Origin: Sphingosinicella sp.
GTDB lineage: Bacteria > Pseudomonadota > Alphaproteobacteria > Sphingomonadales > Sphingomonadaceae
NCBI GenBank assembly: GCA_013816585.1
Contig: JACDEE010000001.1
Coordinates: forward strand, 325,001-389,000
Length of the DNA: 64,000 nucleotides
Reading direction: 5' to 3'
The notes under the pieces were generated by a model. That model saw only the letters and a list, made by a program, of their open reading frames with translations. It was not told the origin of the DNA and did no database searches. Each line of letters starts with the position of its first letter. The stretch's first letter is position 1. Both the position numbers and the translations under genes were made by a program. This document shows, piece after piece, positions 51,964 to 62,730 of the stretch.

Positions 51964-52134
51964 ATGGCAACCGAGCGCCCGCCGCATGTGAAGCCCCCCA
52001 GGCATCTTTCCAAAAGCCCACTCGTGCCCCAGCCGGACACCCCGAGCGAAGGCGAGGAACATGGCGGCCCTAAAGGACGCGAGCCCACGCGCTATGGCGA
52101 CTGGGAAAATAACGGCATTTGCTGGGATTTCTGA
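51964..52134 (+). CDS. DUF1674 / SDHAF4-like small protein (56 aa), absent from the supplied ORF track
   Basis: Translates to MATERPPHVKPPRHLSKSPLVPQPDTPSEGEEHGGPKGREPTRYGDWENNGICWDF*; the PTRYGDWE-NGI-WDF C-terminus is the DUF1674 signature. Confidence 0.87.
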   Translation: MATERPPHVKPPRHLSKSPLVPQPDTPSEGEEHGGPKGREPTRYGDWENNGICWDF

Positions 52135-52188
52135 AACTCCCGGCAATTGCCGCTGTAGTTTCGCCGGCCTTCCCGCCCGCTGCGCTTG

Positions 52189-52716
52189 TTATCCTAAGAG
52201 ATCCAGCTGTCTGCGTACCAAGGGCCAGCGGCCAAGTACGACATGTTTGGTCTTTCCCAGAAAGCTGTGGATGAGGACGAGCTCTTTAGCGTCCCACGAA
52301 AATTGTGGGCTCGGCTTTATGAAAGGGTGGCGATCATAATAAGCCAAGGTGATATGCGGGTTACAATGCCACCCGTCGCGCAGGACGTTTTTCATCGCCA
52401 TGGCCCTGGCGATCTCCCGGTGCAGGTCGGCAAGGCCGTGCGCTGCCTTGCTCGGCGTCAAGGCGATGGTCGCCCCGCTTCCTGAAAGCCGATCGAACGA
52501 AACATGGCCTTGCTCGGCCTCTATCGACCCTCCGATTGTGAGGAGCTGATCGGTCAATTGCGGGTCATGTGCAGGATAATCGTTGGTGATGCCCAGCGTC
52601 ACATGAAGCCGTCCGTCGGCGACCAGGGTGCCGCCACAGTCCAACCCGTCGCGCAGCAAGCCGACCTGGCGAGCGACCGCCGCGGGAGGAAGAATGCAAA
52701 AAATAGCGATGACCAT
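52189..52716 (-). CDS. 2H phosphoesterase / 2'-5' RNA ligase-like protein
   Basis: Two HxT motifs (LHVTLGI and PHITLAYY) spaced as in the 2H superfamily. Confidence 0.78.
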   Translation of the reverse strand: MVIAIFCILPPAAVARQVGLLRDGLDCGGTLVADGRLHVTLGITNDYPAHDPQLTDQLLTIGGSIEAEQGHVSFDRLSGSGATIALTPSKAAHGLADLHREIARAMAMKNVLRDGWHCNPHITLAYYDRHPFIKPSPQFSWDAKELVLIHSFLGKTKHVVLGRWPLVRRQLDLLG

Positions 52717-52859
52717 AAGGCATATGACTGACTCCGAATCGAGATGATGTTCCTGCTATGTTCTTATCAAACCGAAGAGTCGAATCGGCCCTAATGCGTG
52801 GAAAGGATTGCGCGCTGTTTCCGCTTCCGCGCGCCGCGTGAAGCGAGTAGAGCATGGGC

Positions 52860-54871
<2,012 letters not shown>

Positions 54872-54995
54872 CCACGGTTCGCCGGTCGGCGTCGCTCAGG
54901 CTTTCGAGCGGGACCCTCCGATAATGCAGAAAGCGAGCATCCCGGCGTTCCCGGCCGCAGGCGCTAGTTTGACACGGGTTCAGTCGGCACATATG

Positions 54996-55021
54996 CACAT
55001 ATAAAGATATCTTTATATGTG
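54996..55021. promoter_or_regulatory. Perfect 26-bp palindrome, candidate operator
   Basis: CACATATAAAGATATCTTTATATGTG is identical to its reverse complement; ends 12 nt before the ATG at 55034. Confidence 0.8.
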
Positions 55022-55033
55022 AGGTATAAGAAG

Positions 55034-55660
55034 ATGTTCGACCTTGGTGCCGCCGCTTTGTTTCTTCTCGCGGCGATCATGCTGCTGGGGTCGCCTGGGC
55101 CCGGGATCGCCGCCCTGATCGCGGTCGGACGGTCGCGCGGGTTTGCTGGGGGGCTCAATTATTTCTGGGGACTGCAGGCCGGTCTCGCCATGGCGGCCGG
55201 TATCAGCGCCGCGGGGCTCTTCTCGGTCGTTCAGGCCTGGCCACTGGCGAATGTGGCGATGATGAGCGCGGCGATCCTGTATCTGATCTGGCTTGCCTGG
55301 CAGATCGCGTTCGCGCCGATCAGCGGCGAGCCGGGGAAAGACCAAGGCGGCCGCGCAGAGGCGAGTATATCCGCAACGGCGGGCGGGGGCTTCCTGCTCG
55401 GGATTACCAATCCCAAATCCTATCTCGCCTTCATCGCGCTGTTCGCTTCGTATCTGATCGTGCCGTCCAATGGCCAAGCCGACATGGCCCTCAAATGGTC
55501 AGCATGCGTGATCGTGATGATCCTGGTCGATCTCGTCTGGCTTTGGCTTGGCGTAGTGATCGGGCGCGCGAATCTGACGCCGACGGCCGAGCGCGCGCTT
55601 AATCTCGTCATGGGCGGCACGATCCTGGTCACCGCCTTGCTGTCATGGGTACAATTCTGA
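55034..55660 (+). CDS. LysE family translocator
   Basis: Multiple TM helices; SPGPGIAALIAVGRSRGFAGGL and GITNPKSYLAFIALFASY motifs. Confidence 0.9.
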   Translation: MFDLGAAALFLLAAIMLLGSPGPGIAALIAVGRSRGFAGGLNYFWGLQAGLAMAAGISAAGLFSVVQAWPLANVAMMSAAILYLIWLAWQIAFAPISGEPGKDQGGRAEASISATAGGGFLLGITNPKSYLAFIALFASYLIVPSNGQADMALKWSACVIVMILVDLVWLWLGVVIGRANLTPTAERALNLVMGGTILVTALLSWVQF

Positions 55661-55734
55661 TTGGGCTTGCCGGCTTGAAGGCGGCCGGGGTTTTGTCGAA
55701 ATCCGGCGCGGGGAAGTTCAAGGAGTTATTCTGC

Positions 55735-56133
55735 ATGAAGCAATCCCTATCCCACATCGCCCTCGTAGTGCGCGACTATGACGAGGCGATCGCCTGGTTC
55801 ACGCAGAAGCTGCATTTCACCCTGGTCGAGGACACTTACCAGCCCGAACAGGACAAACGATGGGTGGTCGTGGCACCGCCGGGATCCGCCGGCACCGCGA
55901 TCCTGCTCGCCCGCGCTTCGAAGCCCGAGCAGGAGCCGTTTATCGGCAATCAGGCCGGCGGACGGGTGTTCCTGTTCCTGACCACTGACGATTTCCTGCG
56001 GGATTATGAAAAGATGATCGCGGCCGGGGTCCGTTTCATCCGCGAGCCGATGGAAGCGCCCTATGGGACTGTTGCTTTATTCGAGGATCTGTACGGTAAT
56101 CTATGGGATCTGGTGCAACTCGCCGGGCGCTGA
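55735..56133 (+). CDS. VOC family (glyoxalase-like) protein
   Basis: LSHIALVVRDYDEAIAWFTQKL; FIREPMEAPYGTVALFEDLYGNLWDLVQ. Confidence 0.92.
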   Translation: MKQSLSHIALVVRDYDEAIAWFTQKLHFTLVEDTYQPEQDKRWVVVAPPGSAGTAILLARASKPEQEPFIGNQAGGRVFLFLTTDDFLRDYEKMIAAGVRFIREPMEAPYGTVALFEDLYGNLWDLVQLAGR

Positions 56134-56206
56134 CGCGAGTCGTCCGCCTTTCACGCCTTTCGCGCTGGGCCAATCTTTGGCATCGAGGCGCTTTGGGAGG
56201 TTTTAT

Positions 56207-56554
56207 ATGTTCAAGCTTGATTGTCACTGCGGGGCCGTTTCGCTCACCGTTCATGCGGAGCTCCCTACCGAAGCTATGTCCTGCAATTGTTCGCATTGTC
56301 GGCGAAAGGGATTGTTGCTGGCCTTTTATCCGCGCGAGCAGGTGACGCTCGACAAGGGAGAAGAGGCGCTCGCCGGCTATGATTTCAACAAACGCGAGAT
56401 ACATCATAGATTTTGCTCGACCTGCGGCTGCCAGCCCTTTGCCGAAGGCAAAATGCCGGACGGTTCGCCAACCCGCGCGATCAACCTGCGCTGTGCGCCC
56501 GATGTCGATCTGGACACGATCAAATTGAACAAGTTCGACGGCGCGAGCAGCTGA
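56207..56554 (+). CDS. GFA family protein (glutathione-dependent formaldehyde-activating-like)
   Basis: LDCHCGAVSLTV, CNCSHCRRKG, HHRFCSTCGCQPF; ATG at 56207. Confidence 0.92.
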   Translation: MFKLDCHCGAVSLTVHAELPTEAMSCNCSHCRRKGLLLAFYPREQVTLDKGEEALAGYDFNKREIHHRFCSTCGCQPFAEGKMPDGSPTRAINLRCAPDVDLDTIKLNKFDGASS

Positions 56555-56577
56555 GCCTGGCGGCGAGCACTCCTATC

Positions 56578-57090
56578 ATGAGACAGATGCCCGACCCTTT
56601 TCTCTACGACTTCAGACCCGTCACATCGGACGACCTTCCACTGCTCCGCTCGTGGCGCGCGCGGCCTCATGTGGTCGAATATTGGGGCCCGCCCGAGGTC
56701 GGGGATGCCGAGGAATCGCTGGCTGACCCTAGGATCGCGATGTGGATCGTCTCGCATCCTTCGGCCGGGCCATCGCGCCCCATTGCCTATGCGCAGGATT
56801 ATTCGCCGCACGATTGGGAGGGGCATCATTTCGCCTATCTGCCGGCCGGATCGCGGGGAATAGACCAATATATCGGCGAACCGGATCTGATCGGCATCGG
56901 ACACGGAAGTGCCTTCGTCCAGGCCCATTGCGCCCGCCTTTTCTCCGGCGGGGCGCGGGCGGTCGGCACCGATCCCCATCCCCGCAATCTGCGCGCGCGA
57001 AGGGCCTATGAGAAAGCCGGCTTCACCGAAGCTTCGGGCCCAGTGGATACCCTGTGGGGCCGCGCGATCCTGATGGAAAATCGGCGCTGA
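56578..57090 (+). CDS. GNAT acetyltransferase, AAC(6')-like
   Basis: FRPVTSDDLPLLRSWRARPHVVEYWG; GSRGIDQYIGEPDLIGIGHGSAFVQA; GTDPHPRNLRARRAYEKAGF. Confidence 0.85.
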   Translation: MRQMPDPFLYDFRPVTSDDLPLLRSWRARPHVVEYWGPPEVGDAEESLADPRIAMWIVSHPSAGPSRPIAYAQDYSPHDWEGHHFAYLPAGSRGIDQYIGEPDLIGIGHGSAFVQAHCARLFSGGARAVGTDPHPRNLRARRAYEKAGFTEASGPVDTLWGRAILMENRR

Positions 57091-57105
57091 CCCCGGAGTG
57101 CCCGT

Positions 57106-57816
57106 CTATTTGGCTGCCAATGCGAAGTCCGCATGGACCTGAACCTGGCTGGCATTCATTCCCGGTCTGAGTGGCGGTGCGGCAACTTGAGGAGCCGCAG
57201 CGGCGCTTTCCGTCACAGCGTCGTAATAAGGGCTGGGTCCCTGTTCCATGCCGGTGTCGCGTATCGCCAGGACGCGCGCGACCTTCATGCCCGCCGCTTC
57301 GGCATAGGTATCCGCTCGGGCCCGCGCCGCTTTATAGGCCTGCGCATAAGCGGACCTGTTGGCAGCCTCCGGATCTGCAACGGCCATATTGGGACCCGAA
57401 AGCACATTGGCTCCGGCCTCGGTTGTAGCGGCGATGGCCGCGCCCGCTTTGTCGATATCGCGCATCCGCACCTCGACCATATTATTGGCCTGGAAGCGCC
57501 CCTTGTCAGCGCCGTAATCGATCCGCGACAAGGTGATCTGCCGGGTCTGCACATCGTCGCGCTTGACCCCCAGCGCTTCCAGCGCCGCGATGACCTTGTT
57601 CATCGCTTCATTATTACCGGCGCTGGCCGCCGCCGCGCTGCCCGCGATCGTCTGAACCCCCGCGGTGAAGCGCGCCTCGTCCGGGCGCGTATCCGCGCGG
57701 CCCGAGGCCATGACCTGAAGCAGGACTTCGTCGCGCCCGACACCGCGAGGATCAGGCTCCTGTGTGCAGCCAGCGAGTACCCCGACCAGAAGGATCACCA
57801 TTAATTGCCGGCGCAT
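57106..57816 (-). CDS. SIMPL (DUF541) domain lipoprotein
   Basis: Lipobox LLVGVLAGC; ASGRADTRPDEARFTAGVQT; LEALGVKRDDVQTRQITLS. Confidence 0.88.
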   Translation of the reverse strand: MRRQLMVILLVGVLAGCTQEPDPRGVGRDEVLLQVMASGRADTRPDEARFTAGVQTIAGSAAAASAGNNEAMNKVIAALEALGVKRDDVQTRQITLSRIDYGADKGRFQANNMVEVRMRDIDKAGAAIAATTEAGANVLSGPNMAVADPEAANRSAYAQAYKAARARADTYAEAAGMKVARVLAIRDTGMEQGPSPYYDAVTESAAAAPQVAAPPLRPGMNASQVQVHADFALAAK

Positions 57817-57914
57817 ATTCTTCTCCTATCGGTCAATCCGCGAAGAGTGCCATGTTACATTATATCAGGCAAGCGGGTTCCGCCTTTTCAGTCCTATTTT
57901 AGGCACCTCGGCGC

Positions 57915-58637
57915 TTAGCCCGCCGATTCCGGCAGCCGCCAGTCGATCGGCTTCAGGCCCCGCTCCTTCAAAAAGGCGTTGGCTTTGGAGAAATGCTTGC
58001 AGCCAAAAAAGCCGGTATGCGCGGACAAAGGCGAAGGATGAGGCGCCTTCAGCACCAGATGGCGGCCGCCTTTGTCGATGCTGTCGACGAACGCGGCCTT
58101 CTTCTGCGCGTGGCTGCCCCACAACATGAAGATGACTGGATCCGGCCGGTTATTGACCAGGCGGATCACGGCATCGGTGAAACGCTCCCACCCGCGGCCC
58201 TGGTGCGAAGCCGCCTGGCCCATTTCGACCGTCAGCACCGAATTCAGCAGCAACACGCCTTGCCGGGCCCAATGGTCGAGGAAGCCGTGCCGAGCGCGGG
58301 GGACTCTCAGGTCGCTTTCAAGCTCCTTGTAGATGTTGACCAGCGAAGGCGGCGGTCGGACGCCTGGCCGAACCGAGAAGCACAGGCCATGCGCCTGGCC
58401 CTGACCATGATAAGGATCCTGCCCCAATATGACGACGCGAACCTCGTCCAGCGGAGTGAGATCGAGCGCTCGAAACCAGTCATTGCCCTTCGGGAAAATG
58501 CTTTTCCCGGCCTCTTTCTCGGCCGCTAGAAAGGCCTTAAGGGCGTGCATATAGGGGCTGTCGAATTCAGGCTTTAATGGTTCCAGCCAGCTTGGGTGAA
58601 GCCTGACATTGCCTTCCGCCTTCGGCCCCTCCGTCAT
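57915..58637 (-). CDS. ung: Uracil-DNA glycosylase
   Basis: [56 protein letters not shown]. Confidence 0.96.
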   Translation of the reverse strand: MTEGPKAEGNVRLHPSWLEPLKPEFDSPYMHALKAFLAAEKEAGKSIFPKGNDWFRALDLTPLDEVRVVILGQDPYHGQGQAHGLCFSVRPGVRPPPSLVNIYKELESDLRVPRARHGFLDHWARQGVLLLNSVLTVEMGQAASHQGRGWERFTDAVIRLVNNRPDPVIFMLWGSHAQKKAAFVDSIDKGGRHLVLKAPHPSPLSAHTGFFGCKHFSKANAFLKERGLKPIDWRLPESAG

Positions 58638-59038
58638 CGGCCCGTGCCGGATCCTGCGCGGTAGCGGATGGCCCGGCCATCGGCGGCGATCAGCGAGAGG
58701 CTGCCGTCGCGATAGAGACTATAGCCCTGGGCATTTTCCAGGATCGAAACATAGGTATTTTCCTGCTGCATGATTGCGGGCTCGCAGCCACGCTCGGTTC
58801 TGGAAATTCCCTCGATCGCGATGCGCTGGTCGGGCAGCATGCGGACGCTTCCGGAATAATCATTGCAGCCCGTGCTGCCGCTGACCCGTCCCGCGTTCAA
58901 CTGCAATGTGGGAATAACCGAACCGATGATCGGGGCGCCGTTCACATCGGCCGCCTGCCACATTCTATCGGTTACCTGCCGTCCACCTGTCGTGCCACAG
59001 CCACTCAGCAGCAGCATCGCCGCCATGATCGCTCGCAT
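58634..59038 (-). CDS. META/HslJ domain lipoprotein
   Basis: Lipobox [22 protein letters not shown] and TERGC motifs; overlaps ung by 4 nt. Confidence 0.82.
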   Translation of the reverse strand: MRAIMAAMLLLSGCGTTGGRQVTDRMWQAADVNGAPIIGSVIPTLQLNAGRVSGSTGCNDYSGSVRMLPDQRIAIEGISRTERGCEPAIMQQENTYVSILENAQGYSLYRDGSLSLIAADGRAIRYRAGSGTGR

Positions 59039-59149
59039 CTTTATATTCCCTTGCCTGGTCATACCGCCCATCTGTCACGCGACACCGGTCCTGATGCAAG
59101 GCTTCGTTCCGCCTTCCGCCCTGGCCGATAAGGCGCTAGCGTCCGGCCC

Positions 59150-60061
59150 GTGGACATCTATCTGCCCATTGCCGGCCTTTCCGTAAACGCCCTGACCATC
59201 ATCGCGATCGGCGGTCTGGTGGGCTTGCTCACGGGCATGCTGGGCGTCGGCGGCGGCTTCCTCACCACCCCGATCCTCATTTTCTACGGAATCCCGCCCG
59301 CCGTGGCGGTGGCCTCCGCGACCACCCAGATCACCGGCACCAGCGTTTCGGCGGTGCTCGCCCATCGCCGCCGCAAGGGCGTGGATTACCGGATGGGCGC
59401 GGTGATCATTGCCGGCGGCTTGGTCGGTTCCCTGGTGGGGGGCGGCCTGTTCCGGCTGCTTCAGCAGGGGGGGCAGATCGATACGGTGATCGCGCTTCTC
59501 TATGTCATTCTGCTGGGAAGCGTCGGCCTGTTGATGGCAAAGGAATCAGCGGCGGCGCTCGGCATCGTCAAGCTTCCCGAGGCCAGGAAGGCGGCGCGAC
59601 GGCACAATCCGCTGATAGCGATGCTGCCCATGCGCTGGCGTTTCTATCGCTCGGGCCTGTATATTTCCCCGCTCGCGCCTTTGCTGCTGGGCTTTGTGAC
59701 CGGCATGCTGACCGTATTGCTGGGCGTCGGTGGCGGCTTCATCGTGGTGCCCGCGATGATCTATCTGCTGGGAATGTCCGCCCAGGTGGTGGTCGGCACT
59801 TCCCTCCTCCAGATCCTGTTCGTGACCGCGGCTACGACCCTGGTTCATGCGACCACCACCAAGTCGGTCGATATCGTGCTGGCCATATTGCTGCTTTTGG
59901 GGAGCGTCATCGGCGCCCAGGTCGGCGCGCGCCTTACGCAGAGCGTCAAACCCGAACTGCTCCGGCTCTTTTTGGCCATCGTCGTGCTCGCGGTCGCCTT
60001 CCGGATGGCGCTGGGCCTCGGTTGGCGTCCCGAGGAAATCTATACGGTGCAATATCTGTGA
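59150..60061 (+). CDS. Sulfite exporter TauE/SafE family (TSUP) permease
   Basis: GLLTGMLGVGGGFLTTPILIFYGIPP and LTVLLGVGGGFIVVPAMIYLLG repeats; GTG start. Confidence 0.92.
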   Translation: MDIYLPIAGLSVNALTIIAIGGLVGLLTGMLGVGGGFLTTPILIFYGIPPAVAVASATTQITGTSVSAVLAHRRRKGVDYRMGAVIIAGGLVGSLVGGGLFRLLQQGGQIDTVIALLYVILLGSVGLLMAKESAAALGIVKLPEARKAARRHNPLIAMLPMRWRFYRSGLYISPLAPLLLGFVTGMLTVLLGVGGGFIVVPAMIYLLGMSAQVVVGTSLLQILFVTAATTLVHATTTKSVDIVLAILLLLGSVIGAQVGARLTQSVKPELLRLFLAIVVLAVAFRMALGLGWRPEEIYTVQYL

Positions 60062-60819
60062 GGAAGTTGCGCGCCATCATCCTCCTCGCAAGTCTACCAG
60101 TCATGCTCGCACAGGCCGAACCGAAGCTGGTCCCCGACGTGTCGCAGCGCGAAATCGAAATTCGCTATTCCTTCACCGGCGCCGAATTGCTGCTGTTCGG
60201 CGCGATCCTCTATCCGGGCGGCAGAATACCGACCGGCCAGGCCGACATTGCGGTGGTGGTGAAGGGTCCGACCGAACCGATCGTGGTGCGCGAAAAGCAG
60301 AAAGTCGCCGGCATCTGGATGAATGTCGAAAGCGCCCGCTTTCGATCGGCGCCGGCCTTCTACGCGGTCGCTTCGTCGCGACCTTTGGCCGAACTAATTG
60401 ATGAGCGTATGGCCTCTATCTATGAACTGGGCCTTGGAAATCTGCAATTGTCGCCTGGAACCGGTGCCCCGGTCGATGTCCAGCAACGCTTCGAAGCGGG
60501 CCTGCTCGATCTAAGACGGCGGTCGGCGCTTTATGTCGAAAATCCCAAAGGCGTCGAGATCAGCGAAGGGGTGCTCTACCGCGCCCGCGTTCGTATTCCC
60601 GCACGAGTGCCGGTCGGCACTTATACCGCCGAAACCTTCCTGATCCAGGACGGGCGCGTGGTGGCGGGCGAGGTGCGCGAGATCAAAATCCATAAATTGG
60701 GGTTCGAACGCTTCGTCGCGATGGCGGCGGAACGCTGGTCGCTCGCTTATGGTATGGTGGCGGTCGCGATTTCGATATTGCTCGGCTGGGGTGGAAGCGC
60801 GATCTACCGCCGCCGCTGA
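60058..60819 (+). CDS. TIGR02186 family membrane protein
   Basis: Signal peptide, IEIRYSFTGAELLLFGAI, C-terminal TM; GTGA overlap with the TauE gene. Confidence 0.85.
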   Translation: MRKLRAIILLASLPVMLAQAEPKLVPDVSQREIEIRYSFTGAELLLFGAILYPGGRIPTGQADIAVVVKGPTEPIVVREKQKVAGIWMNVESARFRSAPAFYAVASSRPLAELIDERMASIYELGLGNLQLSPGTGAPVDVQQRFEAGLLDLRRRSALYVENPKGVEISEGVLYRARVRIPARVPVGTYTAETFLIQDGRVVAGEVREIKIHKLGFERFVAMAAERWSLAYGMVAVAISILLGWGGSAIYRRR

Positions 60820-60914
60820 CCTCGCAGCTGCGAAAGATCGGGCTACGCAAAGCACTTGTTTACCCCTTTAGGTTAACGCCGTTCGCAAGATCAAGCGAGA
60901 GGCCGTTAACAGCC

Positions 60915-62603
60915 ATGACCGATATCAATATGCATAGCATCCCTGAGGCAAGCGAAGGGCAGACCTTCGTCCCGGCCCAGGAACCGGCCAAGCGGGCCGC
61001 CCGGACGCTCGCGCCGATCGGCAAGGTGATCGAGATTAGCGGGGGCGGAGCGCGTCTGGAGATCGAAGGTGCCCGCTTGCGCGAACTTGCGTCGGATGCC
61101 GACCCGAGCGTCGCCATGTCCGGCCAGGTCGGCAGCCAGATCAAGCTGCAAGCAGGCAAACGCTGGATCCTCGCCAATGTCCGCACGCTACGCGTGGAGG
61201 ACGCCGGCGGTAACATGATCGTCGCCGAAATCGACTTCCTGGGTGAAGGCGACGAATGCACGACCACCGGTAAGCTCGTTGATTTCAAGCGAGGCATTAC
61301 GGGCTATCCCATTCCAGGCGATAAGGTCTTTCCGGTGGAGGGCGACGATCTGAAGCAGATGTTCGCCGCCCATGAGCGCGCGCATATCGAGATCGGCACC
61401 GTCTACCCGACCAAGGACGTGCGCGGCGCGCTCTATATCGACGCGATGCTCGGCAAGCATTTCGCTCTTCTGGGTTCGACCGGTACCGGCAAGTCGACCT
61501 CCGCGGCACTGATCATGCACCGAATCTGCGAAATGGCCCCCGAAGGGCATATCGTGATGATTGATCCGCACGGCGAATATTCGGCGGCCTTCAAGGGCTA
61601 TGGCGAATTGTTCAACGTCGACAATCTCGCCATGCCCTATTGGCTGATGAATTTCGAAGAGCATTGCGAAGTGATCCTGACTTCCAGCGGCGCCGATCGT
61701 CAGGCCGATGCCGATATCCTCGCCAAATGCCTGCTCGCCGCCCGCACCAGGAATCGCGTGGCCGAGGGCCTGACCAAGCTGACGGTGGATTCGCCCGTTC
61801 CCTATCTGATGTCGGACCTGACCAATGCCATTTCGAATGAAATGGGCTTGCTCAACAAGGCGACCGACACCGCTCCCTTCATGCGCCTCAAGTCCAAGCT
61901 GGATGAGCTGAAATCCGATCCGCGCTACAGCTTCATGTTTTCCGGGATGCTGGTGGCGGACAGTATGGCGGGTTTCATCGGGAAGATTTTCCGGATGCCC
62001 GCCAACGGCAAGCCGATCTCGATCGTCGACGTTTCGGGCGTCCCCTCCGACATCACTTCGGTAGTGGTCGCGGTGCTTTCGCGACTGGTGTTCGATTATG
62101 CGATCTGGTCGCGCAGCGAAGTGCAAAAACCGGTGCTGCTGGTCTGCGAGGAAGCGCATCGCTACGTGCCCGCCGACAAGACCTCCGGCGGACAGGCGGC
62201 GCGCAAAATCCTGGAACGGATCGCCAAGGAAGGCCGTAAATATGGTGTTTCGCTGGGTCTCATCACGCAGCGCCCATCCGATCTTGCGGAAGGCGTCCTG
62301 TCGCAATGCGGCACGATCATCGCGATGCGCCTCAACAACGAACGCGATCAGGCCTTCGTCAAATCGGCCATGCCCGAAGGCGCGCGAGGGTTCCTCGACG
62401 TCATTCCGGCGCTTCGCAACCGCGAATGCATCGTGTGCGGCGAGGGCGTGTCGATCCCGATCCGGGTTGCCTTCGACGATCTGGAGCGAGACCGCCGCCC
62501 TGCCTCGTCCGATCCTCTCTTCTCCGAACTTTGGAGGCAAAGCGGCGATGAAGAGGCGATGATCGGCCGCGTCATCAAGAGGTGGCGCAGCCAGAGCGGA
62601 TAA
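60915..62603 (+). CDS. HerA-like (DUF87) ATPase
   Basis: Walker A GSTGTGKSTSAALIMHRI; MIDPHGEYSAAF; LLVCEEAHRYVP; LGLITQRPSDLAEGVLSQCGTIIAMRLNNERDQ. Confidence 0.92.
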   Translation: MTDINMHSIPEASEGQTFVPAQEPAKRAARTLAPIGKVIEISGGGARLEIEGARLRELASDADPSVAMSGQVGSQIKLQAGKRWILANVRTLRVEDAGGNMIVAEIDFLGEGDECTTTGKLVDFKRGITGYPIPGDKVFPVEGDDLKQMFAAHERAHIEIGTVYPTKDVRGALYIDAMLGKHFALLGSTGTGKSTSAALIMHRICEMAPEGHIVMIDPHGEYSAAFKGYGELFNVDNLAMPYWLMNFEEHCEVILTSSGADRQADADILAKCLLAARTRNRVAEGLTKLTVDSPVPYLMSDLTNAISNEMGLLNKATDTAPFMRLKSKLDELKSDPRYSFMFSGMLVADSMAGFIGKIFRMPANGKPISIVDVSGVPSDITSVVVAVLSRLVFDYAIWSRSEVQKPVLLVCEEAHRYVPADKTSGGQAARKILERIAKEGRKYGVSLGLITQRPSDLAEGVLSQCGTIIAMRLNNERDQAFVKSAMPEGARGFLDVIPALRNRECIVCGEGVSIPIRVAFDDLERDRRPASSDPLFSELWRQSGDEEAMIGRVIKRWRSQSG

Positions 62604-62730
62604 ACGGTAGCCGCCGGCCTGGCGGGGGAGCCGAGCCGCGGAAATGCGCGAGTCTGGCTTCGGACGAATTATAACTTATAGGACTGCCCATGAATGCCGG
62701 CCTTAGAAACCGGTCAATTAGGGGAATCTG

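Noticed and set aside
60915-62603. HerA-like ATPase as part of a defence system (e.g. with Sir2 or NurA-like partner)
   Set aside because: Neighbours are TauE/TIGR02186 genes and ugd, with no nuclease or Sir2 partner; likely a resident chromosomal gene.
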